From Flammeovirga sp. SJP92 (GTDB lineage Bacteria > Bacteroidota > Bacteroidia > Cytophagales > Flammeovirgaceae), in the NCBI RefSeq assembly GCF_001583495.1, contig NZ_LQAQ01000035.1, positions 62,001 to 126,000 of the forward strand: a stretch of 64,000 nucleotides of DNA. The letters run 5' to 3'. Position 1 is the first letter of the stretch; every line of letters starts with the position of its first letter. Both the position numbers and the translations under genes were made by a program. Shown piece by piece: positions 39,368-48,300 of the stretch. The notes under the pieces were generated by a model. It saw nothing but the letters and a program-made list of their open reading frames with translations. It ran no database searches and had not been told where the DNA came from.

Positions 39368-39679
39368 ATGTCATTAACAAAAAAAATCATCGGTGCTGTA
39401 TTATTAGTTACAAGCTTTTCTGTTGCTTCATTTGCTGAAGACAACCCAATCAAAAAGAAAAATCAAATTCGTAAGAATTATAAAACTACCGTTGTAGCTC
39501 CTGCAAAAATTCAAACGAATGAGGATGTAAAGGTTGTGGCTAAAAAACGTAAAGGTGCTTACCACATCCAAAATAAAGCAGGTGTCAACACTTTAGCGGA
39601 AGCCAACAAGGTGGAAGCAGGGAAACAACTGAAAAGAGGAACAAACGGTGTTTACCCTTACCAAAAGTGGACAAAATAA
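39368..39679 (+). CDS. Small secreted basic protein, tandem copy 3 (unknown family)
   Basis: This is the third and most diverged copy. The segment after the signal peptide reads EDNPIKKKNQIRKNY, then TTVVAPAKIQ where copies 1 and 2 have TSTVTT. The C-terminal half is again nearly invariant (AGVNTLAEANKVEAGKQLKR). Replacement pattern and maintained frame suggest that the C-terminal block is under selection. A strong terminator 24 bases after the stop ends the array. Confidence 0.8.
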   Translation: MSLTKKIIGAVLLVTSFSVASFAEDNPIKKKNQIRKNYKTTVVAPAKIQTNEDVKVVAKKRKGAYHIQNKAGVNTLAEANKVEAGKQLKRGTNGVYPYQKWTK

Positions 39680-39702
39680 ACCTGAATAAGGTAACATAGA
39701 TG

Positions 39703-39730
39703 AAGCATCTATCTGAAAAGATAGGTGCTT
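39703..39730 (+). terminator. Terminator of the secreted-protein array
   Basis: AAGCATCTATCT (39703-39714) and AGATAGGTGCTT (39719-39730) pair over 12 bp with a GAAA tetraloop and one G-U, followed by TTTT. Confidence 0.92.
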
Positions 39731-39809
39731 TTTTGATTTACTCACTTCCGCAAAAAGTAGTGTCAAAAAAAACATAAGTACAGAAATTAGAATAGAATAG
39801 ATTATACTT

Positions 39810-39817
39810 TATTTTTG
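39810..39817 (+). promoter_or_regulatory. Possible -7 promoter element for the YiiX-like operon
   Basis: TATTTTTG matches TAnnTTTG, 56 bases before the ATG at 39873. No convincing -33 element accompanies it. Confidence 0.35.
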
Positions 39818-39872
39818 GTTTGGTTCTTTATCATGAATTTATTCTTTTTGCAGAAATATTAATTCAAATATC

Positions 39873-40520
39873 ATGATCAGGTATACCTTAACCGTTATTC
39901 TATTGACGGTACTTTTTTCTTGTTCTTCCAAAAAGGAAAAGCTCACTGTAGCAACATTACAAGTTGGTGACATTATTTTTCAAGACGTAGACTGCGGACC
40001 GTTCTGTGAAGCGATCAATAAGGTTACTTCTGGCATAGATGGTAAGAATTTTTCGCATTGTGCAATCGTGGTTCAAGAGAATGATTCTCTTTTTATTATT
40101 GAAGCCGTTGGTAAAGGAGTTGTAAAAACTTCTTTTGATGATTTTTTTGGTAAAGAAACAGGCAATGGAGGTACACTTGTTGGAAGAATGAAAGTGCAAT
40201 ATAAAGAGCTTGCACCCAAAGCGTCAAAAAATGCATTCAAATACCTTGGTAAACCTTATGATGAAGTATTTGATATCGAAAATGACAAATACTATTGCTC
40301 AGAGTTAATCTATGGAACGTATAAAGAGGCCAATAACAATCAAGAGGTTTTCAAACTCTACCCAATGACTTATAAAGATCCAGATACAAATGAATTCTTC
40401 CCTATTTGGGTAGATTATTTCAAAGAGTTGGATTATGAGATTCCAGAAGGAGAAGCAGGGCTGAATCCTGGAGGAGTTTCAAAATCAGAATACTTGAACA
40501 TTTACCAAATCAACCTTTAA
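39873..40520 (+). CDS. YiiX/YebB-like permuted NlpC/P60 lipoprotein hydrolase
   Basis: The 215-residue protein has a lipoprotein signal (VLFSCSS, Cys17). A permuted papain-like fold of the YiiX family follows: LQVGDIIFQD at the start, the catalytic His in KNFSHCAIVV and the catalytic Cys in YYCSELIYGTY. Such enzymes are thought to cleave amide or lipid-ester bonds in the envelope. It is the first gene of a three-gene operon, 5 bases before a kinase-like gene. No substrate can be assigned. Confidence 0.85.
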   Translation: MIRYTLTVILLTVLFSCSSKKEKLTVATLQVGDIIFQDVDCGPFCEAINKVTSGIDGKNFSHCAIVVQENDSLFIIEAVGKGVVKTSFDDFFGKETGNGGTLVGRMKVQYKELAPKASKNAFKYLGKPYDEVFDIENDKYYCSELIYGTYKEANNNQEVFKLYPMTYKDPDTNEFFPIWVDYFKELDYEIPEGEAGLNPGGVSKSEYLNIYQINL

Positions 40521-40525
40521 TCATC

Positions 40526-41521
40526 ATGGATTTACTGACTAAAATATCAGCATTGATTCAAGCTTCAAAGATTGATGAGGTTGAAATGATCCAACAACTT
40601 TGGAGCGGGTATGGAAGCATAAAAAGATATAAGGTAGAAGGTTGTAATTTTTCAAGTATTATTGTAAAACATGTACAACTATCTACTCAGAAAAACCATC
40701 CTAGAGGATGGAATACAGACCGTTCTCATTTGAGAAAAGTGAAATCTTACGAAGTTGAAACGCAATGGTATAAGCATTACAGTCATTTGTGTGATGATAA
40801 TATGACAATCCCAAAGTGTTTAGCTTTTGATGAATTCAATGGAGATGTTCTGATCATCATGGAAGACCTAGATCAGATTGGTTTTCCTAAAAGACTACAT
40901 CAAGTGGGTTGGACAGAACTGAATGCTTGTTTAAAATGGCTAGCCTATTTCCACGCAAAGTTTTTAAACCATACCACTAACGGGTTATGGGATATTGGAA
41001 CCTATTGGCATCTTGACACACGTCCTGATGAATTAGAAGCTTTAGATGATCTTGCCTTAAAAAAAGCAGCTTCAGCAATAGACACAAAGCTTAATCAAGC
41101 AAAATATAAAACCATAGTGCATGGTGACGCTAAACTAGCCAATTTCTGCTTTTCCGCAGATGGAAGCAAGGTTTCTGCGGTTGATTTCCAATATATTGGA
41201 GGCGGAGTTGGAATGAAGGATGTTATTTACTTTATTGGAAGTTGTATGTCAGAAGAAGAGTGTGAAAAGTATGAAAATAAACTTTTAAACACCTATTTTT
41301 CCTACCTTCAAAAAGCTATACTACACTACCACCCAACTATTGATCCTTCAGATGTGATTGAAGAGTGGAAAACGTTATTTCCAATTGCGTGGACTGATTT
41401 TCACCGCTTCCTCAAAGGATGGAGTCCGGGGCATTGGAAAATCAATTCATACAGCGAAAAATTATCCCAATTAGTAATTCAACAATTTCAGGAAAATGGG
41501 ACTATCAGCGGAAACCTATAA
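40526..41521 (+). CDS. Aminoglycoside/choline-kinase-like phosphotransferase (EcKinase/DUF1679-like)
   Basis: The 331-residue protein has a protein-kinase-like fold with a Brenner-type catalytic motif VHGDAKLANFCF (about residues 205-216) and the metal-binding Asp in AVDFQYIGGG. The N-lobe segment LIIMEDLDQIGFP is also typical. It should phosphorylate a small hydroxylated molecule in the cytoplasm. It is embedded between the YiiX-like hydrolase gene and an inositol-monophosphatase-family gene, whose start overlaps its end by 26 bases. A kinase/phosphatase pair acting on the same metabolite is possible; the metabolite is unknown. Confidence 0.82.
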   Translation: MDLLTKISALIQASKIDEVEMIQQLWSGYGSIKRYKVEGCNFSSIIVKHVQLSTQKNHPRGWNTDRSHLRKVKSYEVETQWYKHYSHLCDDNMTIPKCLAFDEFNGDVLIIMEDLDQIGFPKRLHQVGWTELNACLKWLAYFHAKFLNHTTNGLWDIGTYWHLDTRPDELEALDDLALKKAASAIDTKLNQAKYKTIVHGDAKLANFCFSADGSKVSAVDFQYIGGGVGMKDVIYFIGSCMSEEECEKYENKLLNTYFSYLQKAILHYHPTIDPSDVIEEWKTLFPIAWTDFHRFLKGWSPGHWKINSYSEKLSQLVIQQFQENGTISGNL

Positions 41522-42365
41522 TATACTCCTCCAAAAAGGTATTGAAGCCGCATTGGAAGCAGGAGAAGTAATTCAAAACTTTGACAGGGATTCTCTTAAG
41601 ATCGAAAAGAAAGAGGACTTCAGCAGTTATGCTACGCAAGTGGTCACGGAAGTTGATTTTCTAAGTCAGGAAAAAATTCTTGAAATCTTAACACCAACAA
41701 TCTTAAAATATGACTTAGGGCTGTTGACCGAAGAAAGTCAAGATAATGAGAGCAGGTTCAGGAAAGATTACTTCTGGTGTATTGACCCATTGGACGGCAC
41801 ACTTCCATTTATTGAAGATAATGATGGGTATTGTGTTTCAATTGCTTTGGTCAATAAAGCGGGTGAAAGCATTATGGGAATTATCTATAATCCACAAACA
41901 GATAGTCTTTATTATAACTCCTTCGACAACAAGCTATATAAAAACCATAAGGTATTCAAACTTCCTCCCAAAGATAACGAACTGCTCCTGGTTTTTGACA
42001 GAGGCTTTCTGAAAAAAAAAAACATTAATATGATTTTAGAATACTTTGTAAAGCTCAATTATCCCAAGCCCATTGTTGCATCACATGGAGGTGCTTGTAT
42101 GAATGCGATTTGGATTTTAGAGTCAAAAATAAGAGCTGCTTATTTTAAATTTCCAAAAGAAGAAAAAGGAGGAGGCAGTTTATGGGATTTCGCCGCTACT
42201 AGTGCTTTGTTCAATAGACAGAAATTATTTATCTCGGATATAAAAGGGTGCCGTTTGAATATGAATAAACCTTTCTCCTACTTTAATAAAGAAGGGATAA
42301 TCTATTCTAATGACCCTACACTGATGAATGATATTATATTACTCAATGAAATTGTGAGCCACTAA
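41496..42365 (+). CDS. Inositol monophosphatase / CysQ-family phosphatase
   Basis: The 289-residue protein shows the Mg-dependent phosphatase motifs: VVTEVDFLSQ, the Glu-Glu pair in LLTEESQD, the core IDPLDGTLPF (about residues 95-104) and a C-terminal GGGSLWDFAATSAL. Members dephosphorylate inositol phosphate, fructose bisphosphate or 3'-phosphoadenosine compounds. The start overlaps the kinase gene by 26 bases, indicating coupling. The family is clear, but the substrate is not; the operon with a kinase and a lipoprotein hydrolase is not a standard cysQ context. A perfect 13-bp terminator follows. Confidence 0.87.
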   Translation: MGLSAETYNILLQKGIEAALEAGEVIQNFDRDSLKIEKKEDFSSYATQVVTEVDFLSQEKILEILTPTILKYDLGLLTEESQDNESRFRKDYFWCIDPLDGTLPFIEDNDGYCVSIALVNKAGESIMGIIYNPQTDSLYYNSFDNKLYKNHKVFKLPPKDNELLLVFDRGFLKKKNINMILEYFVKLNYPKPIVASHGGACMNAIWILESKIRAAYFKFPKEEKGGGSLWDFAATSALFNRQKLFISDIKGCRLNMNKPFSYFNKEGIIYSNDPTLMNDIILLNEIVSH

Positions 42366-42371
42366 ATACAG

Positions 42372-42400
42372 AAAAACCAAGGATAGGATCCTTGGTTTTT
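42372..42400. terminator. Bidirectional terminator
   Basis: AAAAACCAAGGAT (42372-42384) and ATCCTTGGTTTTT (42388-42400) form a perfect 13-bp stem with a 3-base loop, between convergent genes. Confidence 0.93.
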
Positions 42401-42448
42401 CTTTTTGATAATGAATAAATACTACTGTTCAATCTTTATATGTTTAAA

Positions 42449-43045
42449 TTATAAACTACTAACATCATATTTTTGTTTTAGATGATCGATGTTTTTGTGA
42501 TTCACATCTTCACCTGTTAAAACAAAGTGCTGTATTCCTACTAAATAATCCTTCAAATCTTCTCTCATAAATGGCTTCATAACATCTCCCAAGAAGAAGG
42601 GAGTTGTTACATATTGAAATGAGAAAATCAGTTCGCAAGTATTCGCATCTTTTGGAATCAACTTATATTCTGCAAATGATTCCTCTTCCTTTAATGGAGT
42701 ACCGTGCACATGGAAAACCTTCACTTTAAATGAATAATCTTCAGGGTTAAAATCTACTTGTTTCTCATGAATATAGGAAGTGCCTTCGTAATTGAAATTA
42801 CAAACTCTCTCAGCACCCTCACCTGACCTTTCAAAGCCATTAATCAAAGATGAACTTACTATATTAGGGTTGGTCTTTGCAATTCCTCCAAAATCTTCTC
42901 CTACTACCGCCCAAACTTTGTCTACTCTAGCTGGAATATATTGCCTTATGGTAATTTTATTTGTACGCTCTCTTGTAAAGATAAATGAAGTCAAACTTGT
43001 GATTGAGATTATCAAGACGATGAATAATAGATATTTCTTTTTCAT
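42449..43045 (-). CDS. SRPBCC-superfamily (START/polyketide-cyclase-like) protein
   Basis: The 198-residue protein begins with a hydrophobic anchor or signal segment (about residues 3-22). A Bet v1/SRPBCC-type sequence follows: IRQYIPARVDKVWAVVGEDF at the start, alternating beta strands, and a long C-terminal helix (FMREDLKDYLVGIQHFV). This fold makes a hydrophobic cavity that binds lipids or other small ligands. The gene appears monocistronic. The ligand and role are unknown. Confidence 0.75.
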   Translation of the reverse strand: MKKKYLLFIVLIISITSLTSFIFTRERTNKITIRQYIPARVDKVWAVVGEDFGGIAKTNPNIVSSSLINGFERSGEGAERVCNFNYEGTSYIHEKQVDFNPEDYSFKVKVFHVHGTPLKEEESFAEYKLIPKDANTCELIFSFQYVTTPFFLGDVMKPFMREDLKDYLVGIQHFVLTGEDVNHKNIDHLKQKYDVSSL

Positions 43046-43278
43046 GATTTCGATGTTTTTAGATTAATTTTATTTCCTAGTACAAATATCAATTTATCAT
43101 GAAAAATACTGTTGGCAATTTAGCCCAAACTATTGGTCAAATAGCCCAACACCTCAAACTTTACAGGTAAACAACATCAAAATACAATCTCAACTCACTG
43201 TTTACCAATCATTAAGACAAATAAATTGAGTTTTAGTTTAATATTAACCATATTAGTATAAACCTAATAATATTTGTC

Positions 43279-43563
43279 ATGAAAAGTTTAAAAGATTACA
43301 TTCTAAATTTCGTAATTGGTGTATTTCCCTTTTTGGCATTGGCTTATCACTTATTTTTTGTGCATCAAGCTTACAGATTGAAAGGGGTCTTAGTAGCAGT
43401 ATTTTCTTTCTTCACTCCTCTTTTAAGTGACACGTTCTGGTTCTTCTATACGTTGAACCTTAATGGTTTCAGGCTAAGTCATACTTTGGGTATAATTGGT
43501 ATTTTTGCCGGTATACTGTGGTACTACTGGGGTAGGGATGAAGCTCAAAAGCACCATGCTTAA
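43279..43563 (+). CDS. Small integral membrane protein (unknown)
   Basis: The 94-residue protein has three predicted membrane helices (about residues 8-26, 34-56 and 66-84) and a charged C-terminus ending DEAQKHHA. I do not recognise a family. It is monocistronic and ends just before a strong bidirectional hairpin. Confidence 0.65.
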   Translation: MKSLKDYILNFVIGVFPFLALAYHLFFVHQAYRLKGVLVAVFSFFTPLLSDTFWFFYTLNLNGFRLSHTLGIIGIFAGILWYYWGRDEAQKHHA

Positions 43564-43580
43564 GTACTAAGATAAACCAA

Positions 43581-43620
43581 AAAAACCATCAGAATTATAA
43601 TACAATTTCTGATGGTTTTT
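43581..43620. terminator. Bidirectional terminator
   Basis: AAAAACCATCAGAA (43581-43594) and TTCTGATGGTTTTT (43607-43620) form a perfect 14-bp stem between convergent genes. Confidence 0.92.
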
Positions 43621-43621
43621 T

Positions 43622-44035
43622 CTATAATTTATCAATGATATTTTCCATGAAGAGTAATTGCAATTTCTGCACTTCACTTCTATTGTATTCTTTAATGGAG
43701 ATTGAAATTGTCTCTCCATTTTTTAATTTGATCAACAGTAGTTCTTTTTGCAGAATGCAGGAATTAAGAGTAGCAAACTTTAACTTTATTCCTTTACCAG
43801 CACCTAACTTGAGGTAAATTTGTTTCTTATTCCATTCCACATAGTTTTTAAACCACCAAACTCTACTCTGATACAACAGTAAAAGGACGAAACCTCCAAC
43901 TATTAATATATCCTCAAGCAGTGCAGAAATTCCGAAGTTCTCTGAGAAGCTTCCAATAGCCACTAAAAGGAAACTCACTACTACAATTATTTTCTCAATA
44001 AATGCAGGAATATGATAGATTCTAATTTTTTTCAT
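43622..44035 (-). CDS. Two-helix membrane protein of unknown function
   Basis: I start the protein at the ATG at 44035 (MKKIRIYHIPAF), because the upstream extension to 44089 would lie within the rpoA terminator. The 137-residue product has two hydrophobic helices (about residues 13-31 and 39-58). A cytoplasmic PH-like beta-rich tail follows (VEWNKKQIYLKLGAGKG, then LLLIKLKNGETISISI). No family is recognised. It follows rpoA on the same strand but behind a terminator. Confidence 0.62.
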   Translation of the reverse strand: MKKIRIYHIPAFIEKIIVVVSFLLVAIGSFSENFGISALLEDILIVGGFVLLLLYQSRVWWFKNYVEWNKKQIYLKLGAGKGIKLKFATLNSCILQKELLLIKLKNGETISISIKEYNRSEVQKLQLLFMENIIDKL

Positions 44036-44051
44036 TGCTGTAAAAATAAAA

Positions 44052-44079
44052 AAGCTGACAAGTATACACTCATCAGCTT
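44052..44079 (-). terminator. Terminator of rpoA
   Basis: AAGCTGA (44052-44058) and TCAGCTT (44073-44079) form a stem, followed on the minus strand by TTTTATTTTT. It begins about 25 bases after the rpoA stop. Confidence 0.75.
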
Positions 44080-44103
44080 CATATATCATTATAAGATTAT
44101 TTC

Positions 44104-45099
44104 TTATTTCTCGCCTAAGCGGTACTTTGAAACATCCATACCGAAAGTTAAATCTCTCTCTGATAATAATTCTTCTAACTCTGTAAGTGTTTTCTTACCG
44201 AAGTTTCTGAATTTCATCAAGTCACGGATTTCTAAAGATACCAAATCACCAAGAGTTTTTACTTCACCAGCTTTCAAACTGTTGTAAGCACGAACTGATA
44301 ATTCAAGATCTGCAATAGAAGTCTCAAGAATAGCACGTCTTTTGATCTCTGCTGGATCCAATTCTACTTCGCTTTCTCTCTTATGGATTTCAAAAGTGAT
44401 ATCCTTGTCAGTGATTTGAGCAAAGTGTTGGATTAAGATATTAGCACCACCTTGTAAAGCTTCCTGAGGATCGATTGAACCGTCAGTTTCAATAGTGATT
44501 GTTAATTTCTCATAGTCAGTACGTTGCTCTACACGAGTATTCTCAACATGGTATTCCACGTTTTTGATTGGTGTGAATACAGCATCGATTGGAATAACAC
44601 CTACACCTTCAGTAGATTCAGGAAGTTTCTGCTCTTTTGCTTCAACATAACCTCTACCATTTTGGATTGTTAATTCCATTTTAAGGCTTGCGTTCTCAAG
44701 GTTACAGATCACTAGATCTGGGTTTAAGATCGTAAAGTCCTCCGTATATTGTGCAATATCACCTGCAGTAAATTGGTTTTTACCACTAAAATCAATGCTG
44801 ATTTTTTGAGATGGCTCCTCTGCGAAACGCTTGAAACGTACTTGCTTAAGGTTAAGTACAACTTCAGCAACTTCTTCGATAATACCACTAATCTTAGATG
44901 ATTCTTGTACGACATTTGGGAACTTAACGCCCGTAATCGCATATCCTTCAAGAGATGAAAGTAGTACTCTTCTGAAAGAGTTTCCAATCGTTGCTCCGAA
45001 ACCTCTCTCTAATGGTTTAAATTCAAAAAGACCTTTATTATCATTATCGGTCTTCTCCATTACTACTTTATCTGGCTTTTGGAAAGATAGTACTGACAT
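44104..45099 (-). CDS. rpoA: DNA-directed RNA polymerase subunit alpha
   Basis: The 331-residue protein is a full alpha subunit. The N-terminal dimerisation domain includes GFGATIGNSFRRVLLSSLEG, and a flexible linker leads to a complete C-terminal domain (about residues 265-325: LELSVRAYNSLKAGEVKTLG and RNFGKKTLTELEELL). The DNA-contact Arg of SVRAYN and the GKK segment are kept. Unusually, no ribosomal-protein genes flank it: upstream is a sensor kinase gene, downstream a terminator. It has its own -7 element. It is either a relocated sole copy or a second alpha subunit. Confidence 0.96.
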   Translation of the reverse strand: MSVLSFQKPDKVVMEKTDNDNKGLFEFKPLERGFGATIGNSFRRVLLSSLEGYAITGVKFPNVVQESSKISGIIEEVAEVVLNLKQVRFKRFAEEPSQKISIDFSGKNQFTAGDIAQYTEDFTILNPDLVICNLENASLKMELTIQNGRGYVEAKEQKLPESTEGVGVIPIDAVFTPIKNVEYHVENTRVEQRTDYEKLTITIETDGSIDPQEALQGGANILIQHFAQITDKDITFEIHKRESEVELDPAEIKRRAILETSIADLELSVRAYNSLKAGEVKTLGDLVSLEIRDLMKFRNFGKKTLTELEELLSERDLTFGMDVSKYRLGEK

Positions 45100-45133
45100 A
45101 TTTATTTTTCTACTTTGAAATTATATTCCTGTT

Positions 45134-45141
45134 CAAAACTA
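45134..45141 (-). promoter_or_regulatory. -7 promoter element for the solitary rpoA
   Basis: On the minus strand TAGTTTTG matches TAnnTTTG, placing a transcription start about 29 bases before the rpoA ATG. There is no good TTTG -33 element. It supports independent transcription of rpoA. Confidence 0.5.
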
Positions 45142-45360
45142 ATTCTTAACGAACTATTTTTTTCACTTTTGGATGAAGTGAAAAAGCCTAATCAAGAAAA
45201 TGATTATAGTCAATTCTCAATTAGCCCACAAATTACTAAAATAGCGAGTACAAAAAAAAGCTTTTCCTATACCTTTTTTCAGAATAATGTTGAATCTTTA
45301 AATTTATTTGATTTTTAACCGAAAAAGTATCGAAAAAAGTGTAAACTACTCACCATAAAC

Positions 45361-48300
45361 CTAAAGGTATTTCATAATAGATTTTTGAAGCTCCTCTTGT
45401 CCATACGGCTTTGGAATACAGCCATTCATTCCTGCTTTAAAATATTTCTTCACTAAATCAGGTTGTGAGTTCGCTGTTATGGCAATAATTGGCTTTTTGA
45501 TCTTCAGGTCATTTCGGATGATTTCAGTAGCTTCTACACCATCCATTTCGGGCATCTGAATATCCATTAGAATAAGATCATAATCATTTATTTTCACCAT
45601 ATCCACGGCAATTCTACCATTTTCGGCTTCATCAATTGTAAGATCCCATTGTTGCAGAATGCCTTTTAGAAGTAGAACATTAAAAGGGTTGTCTTCTACA
45701 ATCAGTACTCTTTTCTGAGTTATTTCCGGTTCTGGTACAGCCTCTTCGCTGATCAATTTATCATTGGTCAAGAACTTCTTGATGGTCATTTCAAAATCCT
45801 CTAAATCAAATGGCTTGGCCACACAGGCGTTCATTCCGCTCATTCTGTAGAGTTTTTGGTCTTCCGCACCAGAATTCGCCGTCAATGCAATGATAGGAAG
45901 TGATTCATCAAATTTCTGTCTGATTAATTTTGTAGCCTCAATACCATCCATGATTGGCATCTGAATATCCATCAGTACAATATCAAATGTATGCTCTTCA
46001 AATTTTTCTACCGCTTCTTTTCCATTCTCTGCAGTGACTATCTCCATTCCCCATCCTTCTAATATATTCACAACCAAAAGCTGATTGAACATATTATCCT
46101 CTACCACCAGTACCTTTTTGCCCTGCCACTCTTCTTTTGGTTTCTGAATGACATTTTCGTCTTCATTATTCAATGAAAATACATCATGGATTATTTTCTT
46201 CAACTGTCCAACTTTGAATGGTTTTGGTATGCATCCATTCATTCCCACATCTAAAAATGTCTTTTCAATTTCCTCAGTCAAATGAGCTGAAAAAGCAATA
46301 ATTGGAATTTGTTTTTCAAATTTATCCCTAATGATTTTAGTGGTTTCAATACCATCCATTTTAGGCATTTTAATATCCATCAACACCAGGTCAAAATCAA
46401 TCTCTTCGATTTCTTCCAACGCTTGATAACCATCATCTGACTTGTATACTTCTAACCCCCATTCCGTTAAAATTGAGGTGACCAAAAGCTGATTGAATTC
46501 ATTGTCTTCTACAACCAGAATTTTCTTCCCTTTCCAAGGTGATAAATCCACTTCATGCTCATCCACTACATCCTTATTGATCAACAACTTATACAACTCA
46601 TTTTGCAAATCATCTTGCTGGAAAGGTTTTGTCACACAAGAGTTCATTCCAATCTGTTTGTAATAGGCCAAATCATCTTTCATTGCATTGGCAGTCAATG
46701 CAATAATTGGTGTAGCAATCTGAAGGGTGTTTCTTATATAATTTGTTGCTTCAATGCCGTCCATCACAGGCATTTGAATGTCCATCAATATGATATCAAA
46801 GGTGTGTGTCTTCAAAATTTCAATCGCCTCTTCTCCATTGTTGACCATCTCTATTTGAAGTTTCCATTGGTTCAGAATATTCTCTGCTAATAATTGATTG
46901 AATTGGTTGTCTTCAACAACAAGCACTTTGAATTCACTCCAATCTACTTCTTCCGGCACATCTAAAGCAGATTTTTCTACTTCCACATCTTCACACATTT
47001 CAAATGGTATACTGACTGTAAAAGTTGAGCCTACTCCTACTTCACTTTCTACTTTGATAGAGCCACCCATCAATTCCACCAAACTTTTACTGATAGTAAG
47101 TCCAAGTCCAGTACCTCCAAACTTACGTGTGACTGATGCATCTGCTTGTGAAAAACCATCAAAAATAGATTCATGTTTTTCTTTTGGAATACCTTCTCCA
47201 GTATCTATTACTTTAAAGCTTACCAGTTGTTTATTGTCTTCCACATTATCAAGAAGCACTTCTAATCTCACTTCACCTTTTGTAGTAAATTTGATTGCGT
47301 TGCTGACTAAATTAGTCAAAACTTGATTGAGACGATAAGGGTCTCCCAAAATTGTAGGATGCACATTGTCATCCCATTTGTGATCTAAAACAATATTTTT
47401 TTCTGTTGCTCTGATCGAAAGGGATTTTACAAATAGCGAGATCTTTTCTTTCAAATTGAATTCGATGAACTCTATTTCAAGCTTTTCTGATTCAATTTTT
47501 GAAATATCCAATACATCATTAATAACAACCAGTAGATTTTCAGCAGAAGTGCGTATAGCTTCAATAAACTCCATTTGTTTGGGAAGCAATGGAGTCTTAA
47601 TCAACAAATTCGATAAACCAATAATGGCATTCATTGGAGTTCTTAACTCATGCGATGTATTGGCTATAAAACGCTCTTTGATTCTTGCTGATTCAAGGGC
47701 TTTCTGTCGGGCATTTTCAAGGGTTTCCTCCATTTCTTTACGCAAGGAAATATCAACGCCTACAGAAGTATACCCTTGAATTTCCCCATCAGCATCCAAA
47801 ATTGCAATCACCGTTTGAAGTATCCATACTTTTTTACCGGTTTTGCTCACTAGGCTAAATTCATAAATATCTTTATAAATTTTTTCTTCAATCTGCCTTT
47901 TAAACTGCCTAGTGATATCCGCTCTCTGGTCAGACGATATTAAGTTAAAGAACACTTTCCCGTTCAGTTCCTCTTCGGTATATCCAGTGATTTTCATAGA
48001 AGCAGGGTTTACATAAAGTAATTTCCCTTCTAAATCACATCGGCAGATCATTTCCGAAGCGTTCTCAACAAGTCCTCTATAAAGTGCCTCCTTCTTTTGT
48101 ATATCAGTTTTCTGAGCCTTAAGGCGGGTTGTCATTTCTTTCAACTCATTCAAGTTGATTTCATTCATCTTCAAGAGCTGAATGGCATCTGGAGTAGGGT
48201 CATTTAAGGCAAAATCTGTAAGGGCTAGTTTATGCTTTACTAATTCATCCGTAGTATTCATCCACGGTGAACCCAAGAAAATCAACTGACTCTCTTCCTC

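Larger units (their letters stand above)
38571..39679 (+). repeat. Three tandem 377-bp repeats, each with leader and small secreted-protein gene
   Basis: Starts at 38614, 38991 and 39368 are spaced exactly 377 bases. The duplicated unit includes the 5' leader (AACAATAACATATC, ATCACACAATAAAC, then ATACTTATG), the 103-codon gene and a short spacer. High identity across all copies implies recent amplification. The leader is better conserved than expected for spacer DNA. Confidence 0.95.

Noticed and set aside
46898-47326. 142-codon plus-strand open frame antisense to the hybrid kinase
   Set aside because: It is a shadow of the HATPase/REC region: Ser/Thr-rich low-complexity translation, no start context, and the opposite strand has clear domains. 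The same holds for the other antisense frames across the giant adhesin, GH2, rpoA and sulfatase genes.
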